Below are positions 16,972 to 25,912 of a stretch of 64,000 nt of DNA, piece by piece. The DNA is from Hydrogenophaga crassostreae (GTDB lineage Bacteria; Pseudomonadota; Gammaproteobacteria; Burkholderiales; Burkholderiaceae_C), in assembly GCF_001761385.1 (NCBI RefSeq), contig NZ_CP017476.1:2717501-2781500 (forward strand), given 5' to 3'. Below the pieces are notes generated by a model that was not told where the DNA came from, ran no database searches, and saw only the letters and a list, made by a program, of their open reading frames with translations. Each line of letters opens with the position of its first letter. Positions within the stretch are counted from its first letter, which is position 1. Made by a program: the position numbers and the translations under genes.

Positions 16972-19716
16972 ATGGGAGCAGCCACTCCACCCTTGCTGGA
17001 TGATGGCGTGGGGGCTTTGCGCCAACGCTTCCGGGATGACAAAGCAGCGCTGATGCAGCGCCTGGCAGACCACGGGTCGTCCACGCGTGGAATACGGCAA
17101 GCCCTATCGGGCTTGTGCCGCATCACCGACCAGGCCTTGCGCGAGCTTTGGCAACGCGCAGGCTTCAAAGCCACCTATTCCCTGATCGCTGTTGGCGGCT
17201 ACGGCCGCGGTGAGTTGTTCCCTTACTCTGATGTTGACGTCTTGGTGCTCATGCCCGATGGCATGAAACCCGAGCAAGACGAACCGCTCAAGGCGCGTCT
17301 GGAGACCTTTATTGGCTGGTGCTGGGATGTGGGCCTGGAAATTGGCTCCAGCGTGCGCACCACCGAAGAGTGTTTGACAGAAGCAGCCAAAGACGTCACG
17401 GTGCAAACCTCTCTGTTGGAAGCACGTTTGCTGCGTGGCAACAAACCCCTGTTCAACCGCCTGACGCACGAACTCGCCCAGGCCATGGACGCCAAGGCAT
17501 TTTTTGTGGCAAAGACGCTGGAAATGCAGCAGCGCCACAACAAATTTGACAACACACCCTACGCGCTGGAGCCCAATTGCAAAGAGTCCCCAGGGGGTCT
17601 GCGTGATATTCAGATGATTCTCTGGATTGCCAAGGCGGCAGGCCTTGGCAACAGCTGGGATGAACTCGCCCGCACGGGTCTGGCCACAGAGCTTGAAGCG
17701 CGCCAGATGAAGGCCAATGAAGCCTTGCTCAGCCAGATTCGGGCCCGCCTGCACCTGGAAGCCAAACGCCGCGAAGACCGACTTGTGTTTGACCTGCAAA
17801 CAGCCGTGGCCGAGTCGTTTGGCTACCGCGCCCATACGCCGCCAATGGAAGTGCCCACCGGCGACGGCCCCAACCACGCACCAACACCGCCAACGGCCAA
17901 AGGCACCCGCCGCGCCAGCGAGGTGCTGATGAAGCGCTACTACTGGGCCGCCAAAGCCGTTCGGCAGCTCAACAAGATTCTTCTGATGAACATCGAAGAG
18001 CGTCTGGCCGACGACGATGTGGGCGTCGACCGGCGCCGCCCGCTCAACGAGCGTTTTTTCGACAAGGGCGGCATGCTCGAGGTGGCACACGACGACCTGT
18101 ACGTGCAGCAACCCCATGCCATTCTGGAAACCTTTCTGATCTACCAGACCACATTGGGGATCAAAGGCCTGTCGGCCCGCACGCTTCGGGCGCTCTACAA
18201 CGCGCGGCCAGTGATGAACGCGGCCTTTCGCGCCGACAAGGCCAATCGCGCCATGTTTTTGCGCATGCTGAAAGAACCCGAAGGCCTCACGCATGCACTG
18301 CGGTTGATGAACCAGACTTCGGTGCTTGGGCGCTACCTCTGGGTCTTTCGCAACATCGTCGGGCAAATGCAGCACGACCTGTTCCATGTGTACACGGTTG
18401 ACCAGCACATACTGATGGTGGTGCGCAACATGCGCCGTTTCTTCATTGCCGAGCACTCGCATGAGTACCCGTTTTGCTCGCAGCTCGCCGCAGGCTGGGA
18501 CAAACCCTGGCAACTCTACATCGCAGCGCTGTTTCACGACATTGCCAAGGGCCGCGGTGGTGACCACTCGGTGCTGGGCGCGCATGAGGTTCGGGTGTTT
18601 TGCCGCGAACACGGCATCGCCAAAGAAGACTGCCAGCTCATTGAGTTTCTGGTGAAGGAACACCTGACCATGAGCCACGTGGCTCAAAAGCAGGACCTGA
18701 GCGATCCCGAAGTGATTGCGGCCTTTGCGAAACGGGTGGGTACAGAACGGCGCCTGACCGCGCTCTACCTGCTGACCGTGGCCGATATCCGCGGCACCAG
18801 TCCCAAGGTGTGGAGTGGCTGGAAAGGCCGCTTGCTTGAGGACCTCTACCGCTACACCCTGCGCGCGCTGGGTGGTCATGCGGCGAATCCGGGTGCGGAA
18901 ATCGAAGCCCGCAAACGCGAAGCGATGGCCATCATGGCCTTGCACGCCATGCCGCATCAGGCCCACAAAGCCCTTTGGGACACATTGGACGTGGGTTACT
19001 TCATGCGCCACCAGGCCGACGAAATCGCCTGGCACACCCGAACCCTGAGCAAACAGATCGCGCAAAACGGGGTTGTTCGGGCCGCCTCTCAACGCTCGTT
19101 GCCCGCAGGCGCAGACGGTACGACGGTGGCGCCCGAGCCCTGTATCGTCAAAGCCCGGCTCGCGCCGGGGGGTGAAGGCATGCAGGTGTTGGTGTATGCA
19201 CTGGACCAAAGCGACTTGTTCGCCCGCATCTGCGGCTACTTTGATGAATCCGACTTCAGCATTCTCGATGCCCGCGTGCACACCACCCACAATGGTCACG
19301 CCCTGGATTCGTTCCAGATCATTGCCCCCAACCTGGCGGAGCACTACCGAGAGTTGACCACCATGGTGGAAAGCCGCCTGGCCAAGACCATCGATGCGCG
19401 CGGCCCCCTGCCTGAGCCCACCATGGGCCGTGTATCACGCCGGGTCAAGAGCTTTCCCGTGACGCCCCGGGTTTTGTTGAGGCCCGATGACAAGGCACAG
19501 CGGTGGCTGCTTTCCATTTCGGCGAGCGACCGGAATGGTTTGCTCTATTGCGTCTCTCGCGTTTTGGCGAAGTACGAAGTGTGCGTGGACCTGGCCAAGA
19601 TCACGACCCTGGGCGAGCGTGTGGAAGACACCTTCCTCATCAGTGGCCCGCAGCTCCAGGTCAACAAACTGCAGATAGAGATCGAGACGGCGCTGCTGAA
19701 AGTGCTTAAAGGCTAA
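16972..19716 (+). CDS. glnD: [Protein-PII] uridylyltransferase / uridylyl-removing enzyme
   Basis: 914 residues. The nucleotidyltransferase motif GGYGRGELFPYSDVDVLVL spans about 75-93. A PII-uridylyltransferase helical domain follows, then an HD phosphohydrolase domain (ALFHDIAKGRGGDHS, about 518-533) and two C-terminal ACT domains (from about 739 and 846). GlnD senses glutamine through the ACT domains and adds or removes UMP on PII proteins, steering nitrogen metabolism. It is slightly longer than the E. coli enzyme. The start ATG is separated from the map stop by 3 nt. Its position beside the hut locus places two nitrogen-control functions together, but they are on separate transcripts. Confidence 0.97.
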   Translation: MGAATPPLLDDGVGALRQRFRDDKAALMQRLADHGSSTRGIRQALSGLCRITDQALRELWQRAGFKATYSLIAVGGYGRGELFPYSDVDVLVLMPDGMKPEQDEPLKARLETFIGWCWDVGLEIGSSVRTTEECLTEAAKDVTVQTSLLEARLLRGNKPLFNRLTHELAQAMDAKAFFVAKTLEMQQRHNKFDNTPYALEPNCKESPGGLRDIQMILWIAKAAGLGNSWDELARTGLATELEARQMKANEALLSQIRARLHLEAKRREDRLVFDLQTAVAESFGYRAHTPPMEVPTGDGPNHAPTPPTAKGTRRASEVLMKRYYWAAKAVRQLNKILLMNIEERLADDDVGVDRRRPLNERFFDKGGMLEVAHDDLYVQQPHAILETFLIYQTTLGIKGLSARTLRALYNARPVMNAAFRADKANRAMFLRMLKEPEGLTHALRLMNQTSVLGRYLWVFRNIVGQMQHDLFHVYTVDQHILMVVRNMRRFFIAEHSHEYPFCSQLAAGWDKPWQLYIAALFHDIAKGRGGDHSVLGAHEVRVFCREHGIAKEDCQLIEFLVKEHLTMSHVAQKQDLSDPEVIAAFAKRVGTERRLTALYLLTVADIRGTSPKVWSGWKGRLLEDLYRYTLRALGGHAANPGAEIEARKREAMAIMALHAMPHQAHKALWDTLDVGYFMRHQADEIAWHTRTLSKQIAQNGVVRAASQRSLPAGADGTTVAPEPCIVKARLAPGGEGMQVLVYALDQSDLFARICGYFDESDFSILDARVHTTHNGHALDSFQIIAPNLAEHYRELTTMVESRLAKTIDARGPLPEPTMGRVSRRVKSFPVTPRVLLRPDDKAQRWLLSISASDRNGLLYCVSRVLAKYEVCVDLAKITTLGERVEDTFLISGPQLQVNKLQIEIETALLKVLKG

Positions 19717-19740
19717 CCCCAGCCAGGGATCTCGGCGTCT

Positions 19741-20460
19741 TCAGAAGCTGCCTGCAAACCGGTAACGCGATGCCGGATGCCACATGTGGGCCACAGAAGC
19801 CACCTGCCCCATGGACTGGGTTTGCCTGTGCAGCAGCAAACAGGGCTCTGTGGCAGCCATTTGCAGCATGTCCCGGATGCCGGCAGGCGGCAGGCAGGCT
19901 TCGATCTCAAAGTGCACACCTTGCAAAGGCGCCACACGCATGAGGTAGGCGTTGGGCGTCTGTGTCGTGAAATCTTGCGAGAGGTAGTCCGGTGCCACCT
20001 GTGGGTTCACGTGACGGTCTTCGACCTGAATGGGAAGCCCGTTCTCAAAGTGCACGACCACCGAATGAAACAGCATCTGGGGCGGTTTCAACCCGAACTT
20101 TCGTCCCAAAGCTTCACCGGCCTTCATGCGCTCGAGCTGGTGGAGTTCACTGTGGTGCACATGGCCGCGGGCGGTGATCTCGTCGGCGATGTTCCGGATT
20201 TCGACCAGGGTTGACTGGTACTTCTGTTGCGCCACAAACGTACCTGAGCCTTGCACGCGCTCAACGATTTGTTCGTCGCTCAACTCGCGGATCGCGCGGT
20301 TCACGGTCATGCGCGACACACCAAACTCCCGGGCCAGGGCTTCCTCGCCGGGGATGGCCTCCCCTTCGCGCCAGATGCCAGCCTGAATCTGCGCCAACAC
20401 ATGGGCTTTGATGCGCTGGAATTCCGGAATGCGCTTTTGGGGCATCAAGGGGTTCTTCAT
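19741..20460 (-). CDS. hutC: Histidine utilization repressor HutC (GntR/HutC family)
   Basis: 239 residues. An N-terminal GntR winged helix (about 10-75: IPGEEALAREFGVSRMTVNRA, then a wing ending GSGTFVAQ) is followed by a UTRA ligand domain (about 95-235). HutC represses hut genes and is released by urocanate. It is divergent from hutU, with a promoter and two operator-like sites between. Two starts are possible, ATG 20460 or ATG 20445; neither has a good Shine-Dalgarno. The gene ends 24 nt from the glnD stop, convergent with it. Confidence 0.95.
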   Translation of the reverse strand: MKNPLMPQKRIPEFQRIKAHVLAQIQAGIWREGEAIPGEEALAREFGVSRMTVNRAIRELSDEQIVERVQGSGTFVAQQKYQSTLVEIRNIADEITARGHVHHSELHQLERMKAGEALGRKFGLKPPQMLFHSVVVHFENGLPIQVEDRHVNPQVAPDYLSQDFTTQTPNAYLMRVAPLQGVHFEIEACLPPAGIRDMLQMAATEPCLLLHRQTQSMGQVASVAHMWHPASRYRFAGSF

Positions 20461-20501
20461 TGGGGCAGGGGTTTCATTTTCTGGTCAATCGGGGGACATG
20501 C

Positions 20502-20530
20502 TTGACAGCAGCTGTCTGGCTGATTAAAGT
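20502..20530 (+). promoter_or_regulatory. Sigma-70-like promoter of the hutUHDIFG operon
   Basis: A perfect -35 TTGACA (20502-20507), a 17-nt spacer and a -10 TAAAGT (20525-20530, four of six consensus bases). Transcription would start near 20537, about 150 nt before the hutU ATG and just ahead of two HutC-like operator sites, so bound repressor would block elongation or open-complex formation. Confidence 0.65.
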
Positions 20531-20544
20531 CAGCCGACAATTAA

Positions 20545-20556
20545 ATGTCTATACAA
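20545..20556. promoter_or_regulatory. HutC operator-like site 1
   Basis: ATGTCTATACAA matches 10 of 12 bases of TTGTATATACAA, the palindrome bound by HutC in Pseudomonas and enterobacteria. It lies about 8 nt after the predicted start of hut transcription and 33 bp from site 2, close to three helical turns. Confidence 0.6.
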
Positions 20557-20577
20557 CTTATTAAAATAATTTACGAG

Positions 20578-20589
20578 TTGTATATATAG
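20578..20589. promoter_or_regulatory. HutC operator-like site 2
   Basis: TTGTATATATAG matches 10 of 12 bases of TTGTATATACAA. Together with site 1 on the same helical face it suggests cooperative HutC binding within an AT-rich 70-bp stretch that stands out from the GC-rich surroundings. Confidence 0.6.
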
Positions 20590-20688
20590 ATAAACCTGTG
20601 CAGCCTGTCAAGCGAGGCATTGCCTCGCTCCCGCAGTGTGACAGCCCGGCACCCCGTTTCTCACCCGTACCCTCCACCGGAGCCCCAA

Positions 20689-22476
20689 ATGACGACCTCA
20701 GCCACCGACCCCCGCCTCGACACGACCCGAGTCATCCGCGCCCCGCGTGGAACCGGGTTGCATTGCAAGAACTGGATTGCCGAAGCGGCATACCGCATGA
20801 TCCAGAACAACCTTGACCCGGAAGTGGCCGAGAACCCGCAGCACCTGGTGGTGTATGGCGGCATCGGACGGGCTGCACGCGACTGGGCCTGTTTCGACCA
20901 GATACTGGCTTCCCTCAAAGAATTGAATGAAGACGAAACCCTGCTGATTCAATCCGGCAAGCCGGTGGGTGTCTTCAAAACCCACAGCAATGCACCCCGG
21001 GTGCTGATCGCCAACTCCAACCTGGTGCCCAAATGGGCCAACTGGGAGCACTTCAACGAGCTCGACCGCAAGGGCTTGTTCATGTACGGCCAGATGACGG
21101 CCGGCAGCTGGATCTACATCGGCAGCCAGGGCATCGTGCAGGGAACCTTTGAGACCTTCGTGGAAGCCGGCCGCCAACACTACGGAACTGACGGCCCCTT
21201 GGCCGCCGCGAACGGCGACCTGCCCCCCGAGAGGAGCGCGACTGGCTTGGGGCGGCCCGGCGCTCAGTCGCATTCGCCCTGGTCCGGAAAGTGGATTCTC
21301 ACGGCAGGTCTGGGAGGCATGGGTGGAGCCCAGCCTCTGGCCGCCACGCTGGCCGGCGCCTGCTCGCTCAACATCGAGTGCCAACAAAGCAGCATCGACT
21401 TCCGCCTGCGCACCCGCTATGTGGACAAACAGGCGCGGGACATCGACCACGCGTTTGAACTGCTCAAAGAACACACGGGCAAGAAAGAAGCCGTCTCCAT
21501 CGCCCTGCTGGGCAACGCGGCCGACATCCTGCCCGAGCTGGTCAACCGAGCCAAGGCCGGTGCTCTCAAGCCCGACTTGGTGACCGACCAGACCTCGGCC
21601 CACGACCTCATCAACGGTTACCTGCCCAGTGGCTGGACCGTCGAGCAATGGAAGACCGCGCAACACAAGCCCGCGCAACACGCCAGGCTCACCGCCGATG
21701 CTGCGCAGAGCTGCGCCGTGCACGTGCAGGCCATGCTCGATTTCCAGGCCATGGGTATTCCGACCGTGGACTACGGCAACAACATCCGCCAGGTGGCCTT
21801 TGACCACGGCGTGAAGAATGCCTTCGATTTCCCCGGCTTCGTGCCCGCCTACATCCGCCCCATGTTCTGCGAAGGCAAAGGCCCGTTCCGCTGGGTGGCG
21901 CTTTCGGGCGACCCGGAAGACATTTACAGAACCGACGCCAAGATCAAGGAGCTGTTCCCGAACAACCACCATACCCACCGCTGGCTGGACATGGCGCGCG
22001 AACGCATTGCGTTTCAGGGTTTGCCAGCCCGCATTTGCTGGCTGGGTCTGGGTGAGCGCCATCTGGCTGGCCTGGCCTTCAATGAAATGGTGAAGAGTGG
22101 CGAGCTCAAGGCCCCGATCGTGATCGGCCGTGACCACCTCGATACCGGGTCCGTCGCCAGCCCCAACCGCGAAACCGAGGCCATGAAAGACGGCACCGAC
22201 GCCGTCAGCGACTGGCCGCTGCTCAACGCATTGCTCAACACCGCAGGCGGAGCCAGTTGGGTCAGCCTGCACCACGGGGGCGGCGTGGGCATGGGCTATT
22301 CACAGCACGCTGGCATGGTCATCGTGGCCGACGGCACAGACGAAGCCGCCGAGCGCCTGGCGCGCGTCTTGGTGAACGACAGCGGCTCGGGCGTGATGCG
22401 CCATGCCGACGCCGGCTACGAAATAGCCATTGCCACCGCCAAAAAACAAGGGCTCAATCTGCCCATGATCGGTTGA
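20689..22476 (+). CDS. hutU: Urocanate hydratase
   Basis: 595 residues from ATG 20689, which has CGGAG 7 nt upstream; the open frame extends to 20620. HutU adds water to urocanate to give imidazolonepropionate using tightly bound NAD+. The dinucleotide loop GLGGMGGAQP is at about 206-215, and MFCEGKGPFRW holds the active-site Cys. The protein is longer than the roughly 557-residue Pseudomonas enzyme because of about 28 extra residues at 167-200 (Gly/Pro/Ala/Ser-rich, between RQHYG and KWILTAG), next to the NAD site. First structural gene of the hut operon; hutH follows after 60 nt. Confidence 0.96.
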   Translation: MTTSATDPRLDTTRVIRAPRGTGLHCKNWIAEAAYRMIQNNLDPEVAENPQHLVVYGGIGRAARDWACFDQILASLKELNEDETLLIQSGKPVGVFKTHSNAPRVLIANSNLVPKWANWEHFNELDRKGLFMYGQMTAGSWIYIGSQGIVQGTFETFVEAGRQHYGTDGPLAAANGDLPPERSATGLGRPGAQSHSPWSGKWILTAGLGGMGGAQPLAATLAGACSLNIECQQSSIDFRLRTRYVDKQARDIDHAFELLKEHTGKKEAVSIALLGNAADILPELVNRAKAGALKPDLVTDQTSAHDLINGYLPSGWTVEQWKTAQHKPAQHARLTADAAQSCAVHVQAMLDFQAMGIPTVDYGNNIRQVAFDHGVKNAFDFPGFVPAYIRPMFCEGKGPFRWVALSGDPEDIYRTDAKIKELFPNNHHTHRWLDMARERIAFQGLPARICWLGLGERHLAGLAFNEMVKSGELKAPIVIGRDHLDTGSVASPNRETEAMKDGTDAVSDWPLLNALLNTAGGASWVSLHHGGGVGMGYSQHAGMVIVADGTDEAAERLARVLVNDSGSGVMRHADAGYEIAIATAKKQGLNLPMIG

Positions 22477-22536
22477 ACCCCGCTGCACATCTTCAGCCTC
22501 CAACACCCCATATCAACACATCCGTTGACCCGACCC

Positions 22537-24075
22537 ATGAACACCTCCCTGACCTTGAACCCCGGCCAGATGACCCTGACCGATCTGCGCTCCATCTGGC
22601 AAAGCAGCCAGCCGCTTGCCTTGCCCGATTCGGCGCAGGCGGACATGCAAGCTTCTGCCGACACCATCCAGCGCATTGTTGAAAAAGGCGATGCCGCCTA
22701 TGGCATCAACACCGGGTTTGGCAAACTGGCCAAGACCCGCATCCCCGACGAACAGCTCGAGCTTTTGCAACGCAACCTGATTCTTTCGCACTCGGTGGGT
22801 ACGGGCACGCCGATGAGCGATGCAACGGTGCGTCTGGTCATGGTGATGAAGGCGGCCAGCCTGGCGCGTGGTTACTCGGGCGTTCGCCCGTTGGTGGTGC
22901 ACACCATCATGGCGCTGCTCAACGCCGACATCGTTCCACTGATTCCCGTCAAGGGTTCGGTGGGCGCATCGGGCGACCTGGCTCCGTTGTCGCACATGAC
23001 GCTGGCCTTGATGGGTGAAGGCGATGTGCGGGTGAACGGCAACATCATGCCCGCCCACCACGCCTTGAAGGCCGCATTGATCGAGCCGCTCACATTGGCC
23101 GCCAAAGAAGGCCTCGCGCTCATCAACGGCACACAGGTGTCCACCGCCCTCGCCTTGCATGGCCTCTTCATGGCCGAGCGTTTGCTGGAAGCCGGTGCCG
23201 TCACGGGGGCCTTGTGTGTGGACGCAGCCAAGGGCAGCGACGCGCCATTCGACCCCCGTATTCATGCGGTGCGCGGGCAAACCGGCCAGATTGCGCTGGC
23301 GGCCGTGACCAGGGCCCTGCTGGAAGGCAGCGAAATCCGCCTCTCGCACCTGGACAACGACGAGCGCGTGCAGGACCCCTACAGCCTGCGCTGCCAGCCG
23401 CAGGTCATGGGCGCCTGTCGCGACCTCATTGCGCAAGCTTCTCGCACCCTGCTGATCGAAGCCAACGCCGTGACCGACAACCCGCTGGTGTTCACCGACA
23501 CCGGCGACGTGCTGTCAGGCGGCAACTTCCACGCCGAGCCGGTGGCTTTTGCCGCCGATACGCTGGCGCTGGCCATAGCCGAAATTGGTGCGATTGCCGA
23601 ACGCCGCATTGCGCTGTTGATCGACAGCAGCGTTTCGGGCTTGCCGCCTTTCCTGGTTGACAACCCGGGACTGAATTCGGGCTTCATGATTGCCCACGTG
23701 ACCGCCGCCGCGCTGGCTTCGGAAAACAAGTCACTGGCACACCCCGCCAGCGTCGACAGTCTGCCCACCAGCGCCAACCAGGAAGACCATGTAAGCATGG
23801 CCACGTTTGCGGGCCGCCGCCTGGCAGAAATGGCCGACAACACCGGCACCATCCTGGGCATTGAATGGTTGGCTGCAGCGCAGGGCGTTGATTTCCTGAA
23901 GCCGCTGGCCACCAGCCCGCGTCTGGCAAAGACGCACGCGCTGCTGCGCACCCGCGTGGGCTTTTACGATGCCGACCGCCTGTTTGCGCCCGACATTGAG
24001 GCGGCCAAGAATCTCGTGCTGGCCGGTGCCTTGAGCACGGAGCAAGCCGACCTGCTGGCCAGTATCTGGGCCTGA
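22537..24075 (+). CDS. hutH: Histidine ammonia-lyase
   Basis: 512 residues, normal for the enzyme that removes ammonia from L-histidine to form urocanate. The self-processing triad Ala144-Ser145-Gly146 in GASGDLAP makes the MIO electrophile. Other landmarks are YGINTGFGKL (55-64), the conserved QDPYSLRCQPQ segment and SANQEDHVSM. I took ATG 22537; a TTG at 22525 is in frame. No strong Shine-Dalgarno is present, so translation may depend on coupling to hutU. hutD follows 14 nt after the stop. Confidence 0.97.
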   Translation: MNTSLTLNPGQMTLTDLRSIWQSSQPLALPDSAQADMQASADTIQRIVEKGDAAYGINTGFGKLAKTRIPDEQLELLQRNLILSHSVGTGTPMSDATVRLVMVMKAASLARGYSGVRPLVVHTIMALLNADIVPLIPVKGSVGASGDLAPLSHMTLALMGEGDVRVNGNIMPAHHALKAALIEPLTLAAKEGLALINGTQVSTALALHGLFMAERLLEAGAVTGALCVDAAKGSDAPFDPRIHAVRGQTGQIALAAVTRALLEGSEIRLSHLDNDERVQDPYSLRCQPQVMGACRDLIAQASRTLLIEANAVTDNPLVFTDTGDVLSGGNFHAEPVAFAADTLALAIAEIGAIAERRIALLIDSSVSGLPPFLVDNPGLNSGFMIAHVTAAALASENKSLAHPASVDSLPTSANQEDHVSMATFAGRRLAEMADNTGTILGIEWLAAAQGVDFLKPLATSPRLAKTHALLRTRVGFYDADRLFAPDIEAAKNLVLAGALSTEQADLLASIWA

Positions 24076-24089
24076 TCCGCAGGCCCAAC

Positions 24090-24674
24090 ATGGCACTCCA
24101 CCGATTCCGCCGCGCCGACCTGCTGGCCCAGCCCTGGAAAAATGGCGGAGGCGTCACCACCGAACTCGCTTGCATGCCAGTGGGCGCCAGCATGGCGCAG
24201 TTCGACTGGCGCGTCAGCATCGCGCACATCGCCAGCAACGGGCCCTTCTCGGCGTTCCCTGGCACCGACCGGGTGATCACTTTGCTTGAGGGAGCCGGTG
24301 TCGCGCTGCGTTCGCCAGATGGACAGATCAATCACCGGCTGCACACCCCGCTGCAACCCTTCTCGTTTGATGGCGCTGCGCAAGTCTCAGCCGAATTGCT
24401 CGGTCCCGACTGCCACGACTTCAATGTCATGACCCGGCGCGCCGCGTGCAAAAGCCAGGTTGAAGTGCTGCACGGGGCCACATCGTTGCCCGTTGTGCGA
24501 CAGGGATTGCTGTACAGCGCTGCCGGAAGCTGGCGGGTCAATGCACATGCCTTGGCGCCTGAAGAAGGGCTGTGGTGGACCGACGATCTGTGCGAATGGA
24601 AAGCAGCGCCAGACAACGCCGGCGGCGCCCTGATCGCCGTCTTGATTGAAATGCACATGCGAGCAACACCATGA
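24090..24674 (+). CDS. hutD: HutD family protein
   Basis: 194 residues, a cupin-like HutD protein. The start WKNGGGVTTELA (about 16-27) and FDWRVSIAHIASNGPFSAFPG (about 38-58) are diagnostic. HutD is regularly found in hut operons; it has been proposed to act as a governor that limits the hut pathway and to bind formylglutamate, but its reaction is not settled. Its TGA overlaps the ATG of hutI (ATGA at 24671-24674), so the two are translationally coupled. Confidence 0.9.
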   Translation: MALHRFRRADLLAQPWKNGGGVTTELACMPVGASMAQFDWRVSIAHIASNGPFSAFPGTDRVITLLEGAGVALRSPDGQINHRLHTPLQPFSFDGAAQVSAELLGPDCHDFNVMTRRAACKSQVEVLHGATSLPVVRQGLLYSAAGSWRVNAHALAPEEGLWWTDDLCEWKAAPDNAGGALIAVLIEMHMRATP

Positions 24675-25912
24675 CAACCATGCACAGCGCCGACGGACTC
24701 TGGACCAATCTGCGACTGGCACCCGGCGCCACCACACCCGATTCCCCGGCCGTCGACCGCGCAGCCATCAGCGTTGTGAACGGGTCAATCGACTACGTCG
24801 GCGCCGAGGCCCTGGCACCCCCCTTGAAGCCCGGATCTGCAATGCACGATGGACGCAATGCCCTGGTGACCCCTGGCTTGATTGACTGCCACACCCATCT
24901 GGTCTACGGCGGTCAGCGGGCCAATGAGTTCGCCATGCGCCTGGCGGGTGCCAGCTACGAAGAAGTGACCCGTGCCGGTGGTGGCATTGTCTCCAGCGTG
25001 AAAGCCACGCGGGCAGCCTCTGAAGCGCACCTCTTTGCCTTGGCCGCTCCTCGTCTGGAAGCTCTGCTGAGCGAAGGTGTGTGTGCCATTGAAATCAAAT
25101 CAGGCTATGGGTTGAGTCTGGCCGAAGAGCGCAAACAACTGCGTGTGGCCCGGCGGTTGGGTGAGGCCTATGGCGTCACGGTCAAGACCACGTTCCTGGG
25201 CGCACACGCCCTGCCACCCGAGTTTGCTGGCCGAAGCCAAGCGTACATCGACGAGGTGTGCACGCAAATGATGCCCGCATTGGCGGCCGAAGGCCTGATC
25301 GATGCGGTGGACGTTTTTTGCGAAACCATCGGCTTTTCATTGGCCGAGACCGAGCAGGTGTTTCTGGCAGCGCAGCAGTTGGGCCTGCCCGTGAAGCTGC
25401 ACGCCGAACAGCTCTCTGACATGGGCGGCGCTGCCTTGGCGGCCCGCTACAAGGCTTTGTCTTGCGACCACATCGAACACCTGAATGCCGAAGGCATCGC
25501 GGCCATGAAAGCATCAGGCACGGTGGCCGTGTTGTTGCCGGGTGCCTACTATTTCTTGCGCGACACCCACATGCCCCCGATACATGCGTTGCGCGATGCC
25601 GGTGTGCCCATGGCCGTGGCCACCGACCACAACCCCGGTACAGCGCCGGCCCTGAGTCTGCTGCTCATGCTCAACATGGCAAGCACCTTGTTTCGCCTGA
25701 CCGTTCCCGAGGCACTGGCTGGTGTGACCCACCACGCGGCAACGGCCTTGGGCTTGCAGGCCACCCACGGGAAGATCGCTGTGGGCTACCCGGCCAACTT
25801 CGTGCTGTGGCCCTTTGCCGAGGCCGCCGAGCTGGTGTACTGGCTCGGCCAGCGCCCCGCGTGCCGCGTGGTTCGCCAAGGCCGCATGGCCCAGGAACGG
25901 GCACGGTCATGA
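24671..25912 (+). CDS. hutI: Imidazolonepropionase
   Basis: 413 residues of the amidohydrolase superfamily. Metal ligands: His74 and His76 in DCHTHLVYGG, a later His in KLHAEQLSD and Asp in ATDHNPGTAP. It hydrolyses imidazolonepropionate to N-formimino-L-glutamate, the third step of histidine breakdown. Start and stop both lie in ATGA overlaps, with hutD upstream and hutF downstream, so hutD-hutI-hutF form one coupled block. Length is typical. Confidence 0.96.
   Translation: MTTMHSADGLWTNLRLAPGATTPDSPAVDRAAISVVNGSIDYVGAEALAPPLKPGSAMHDGRNALVTPGLIDCHTHLVYGGQRANEFAMRLAGASYEEVTRAGGGIVSSVKATRAASEAHLFALAAPRLEALLSEGVCAIEIKSGYGLSLAEERKQLRVARRLGEAYGVTVKTTFLGAHALPPEFAGRSQAYIDEVCTQMMPALAAEGLIDAVDVFCETIGFSLAETEQVFLAAQQLGLPVKLHAEQLSDMGGAALAARYKALSCDHIEHLNAEGIAAMKASGTVAVLLPGAYYFLRDTHMPPIHALRDAGVPMAVATDHNPGTAPALSLLLMLNMASTLFRLTVPEALAGVTHHAATALGLQATHGKIAVGYPANFVLWPFAEAAELVYWLGQRPACRVVRQGRMAQERARS

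Noticed and set aside
17104..19344. Long minus-strand frame opposite glnD
   Set aside because: Shadow of a certain gene; no start signal or domain.
25462..25908. Upstream extension of hutF inside hutI
   Set aside because: HutF homology starts at the ATG at 25909, which overlaps the hutI stop. The extension is an out-of-frame reading of hutI.
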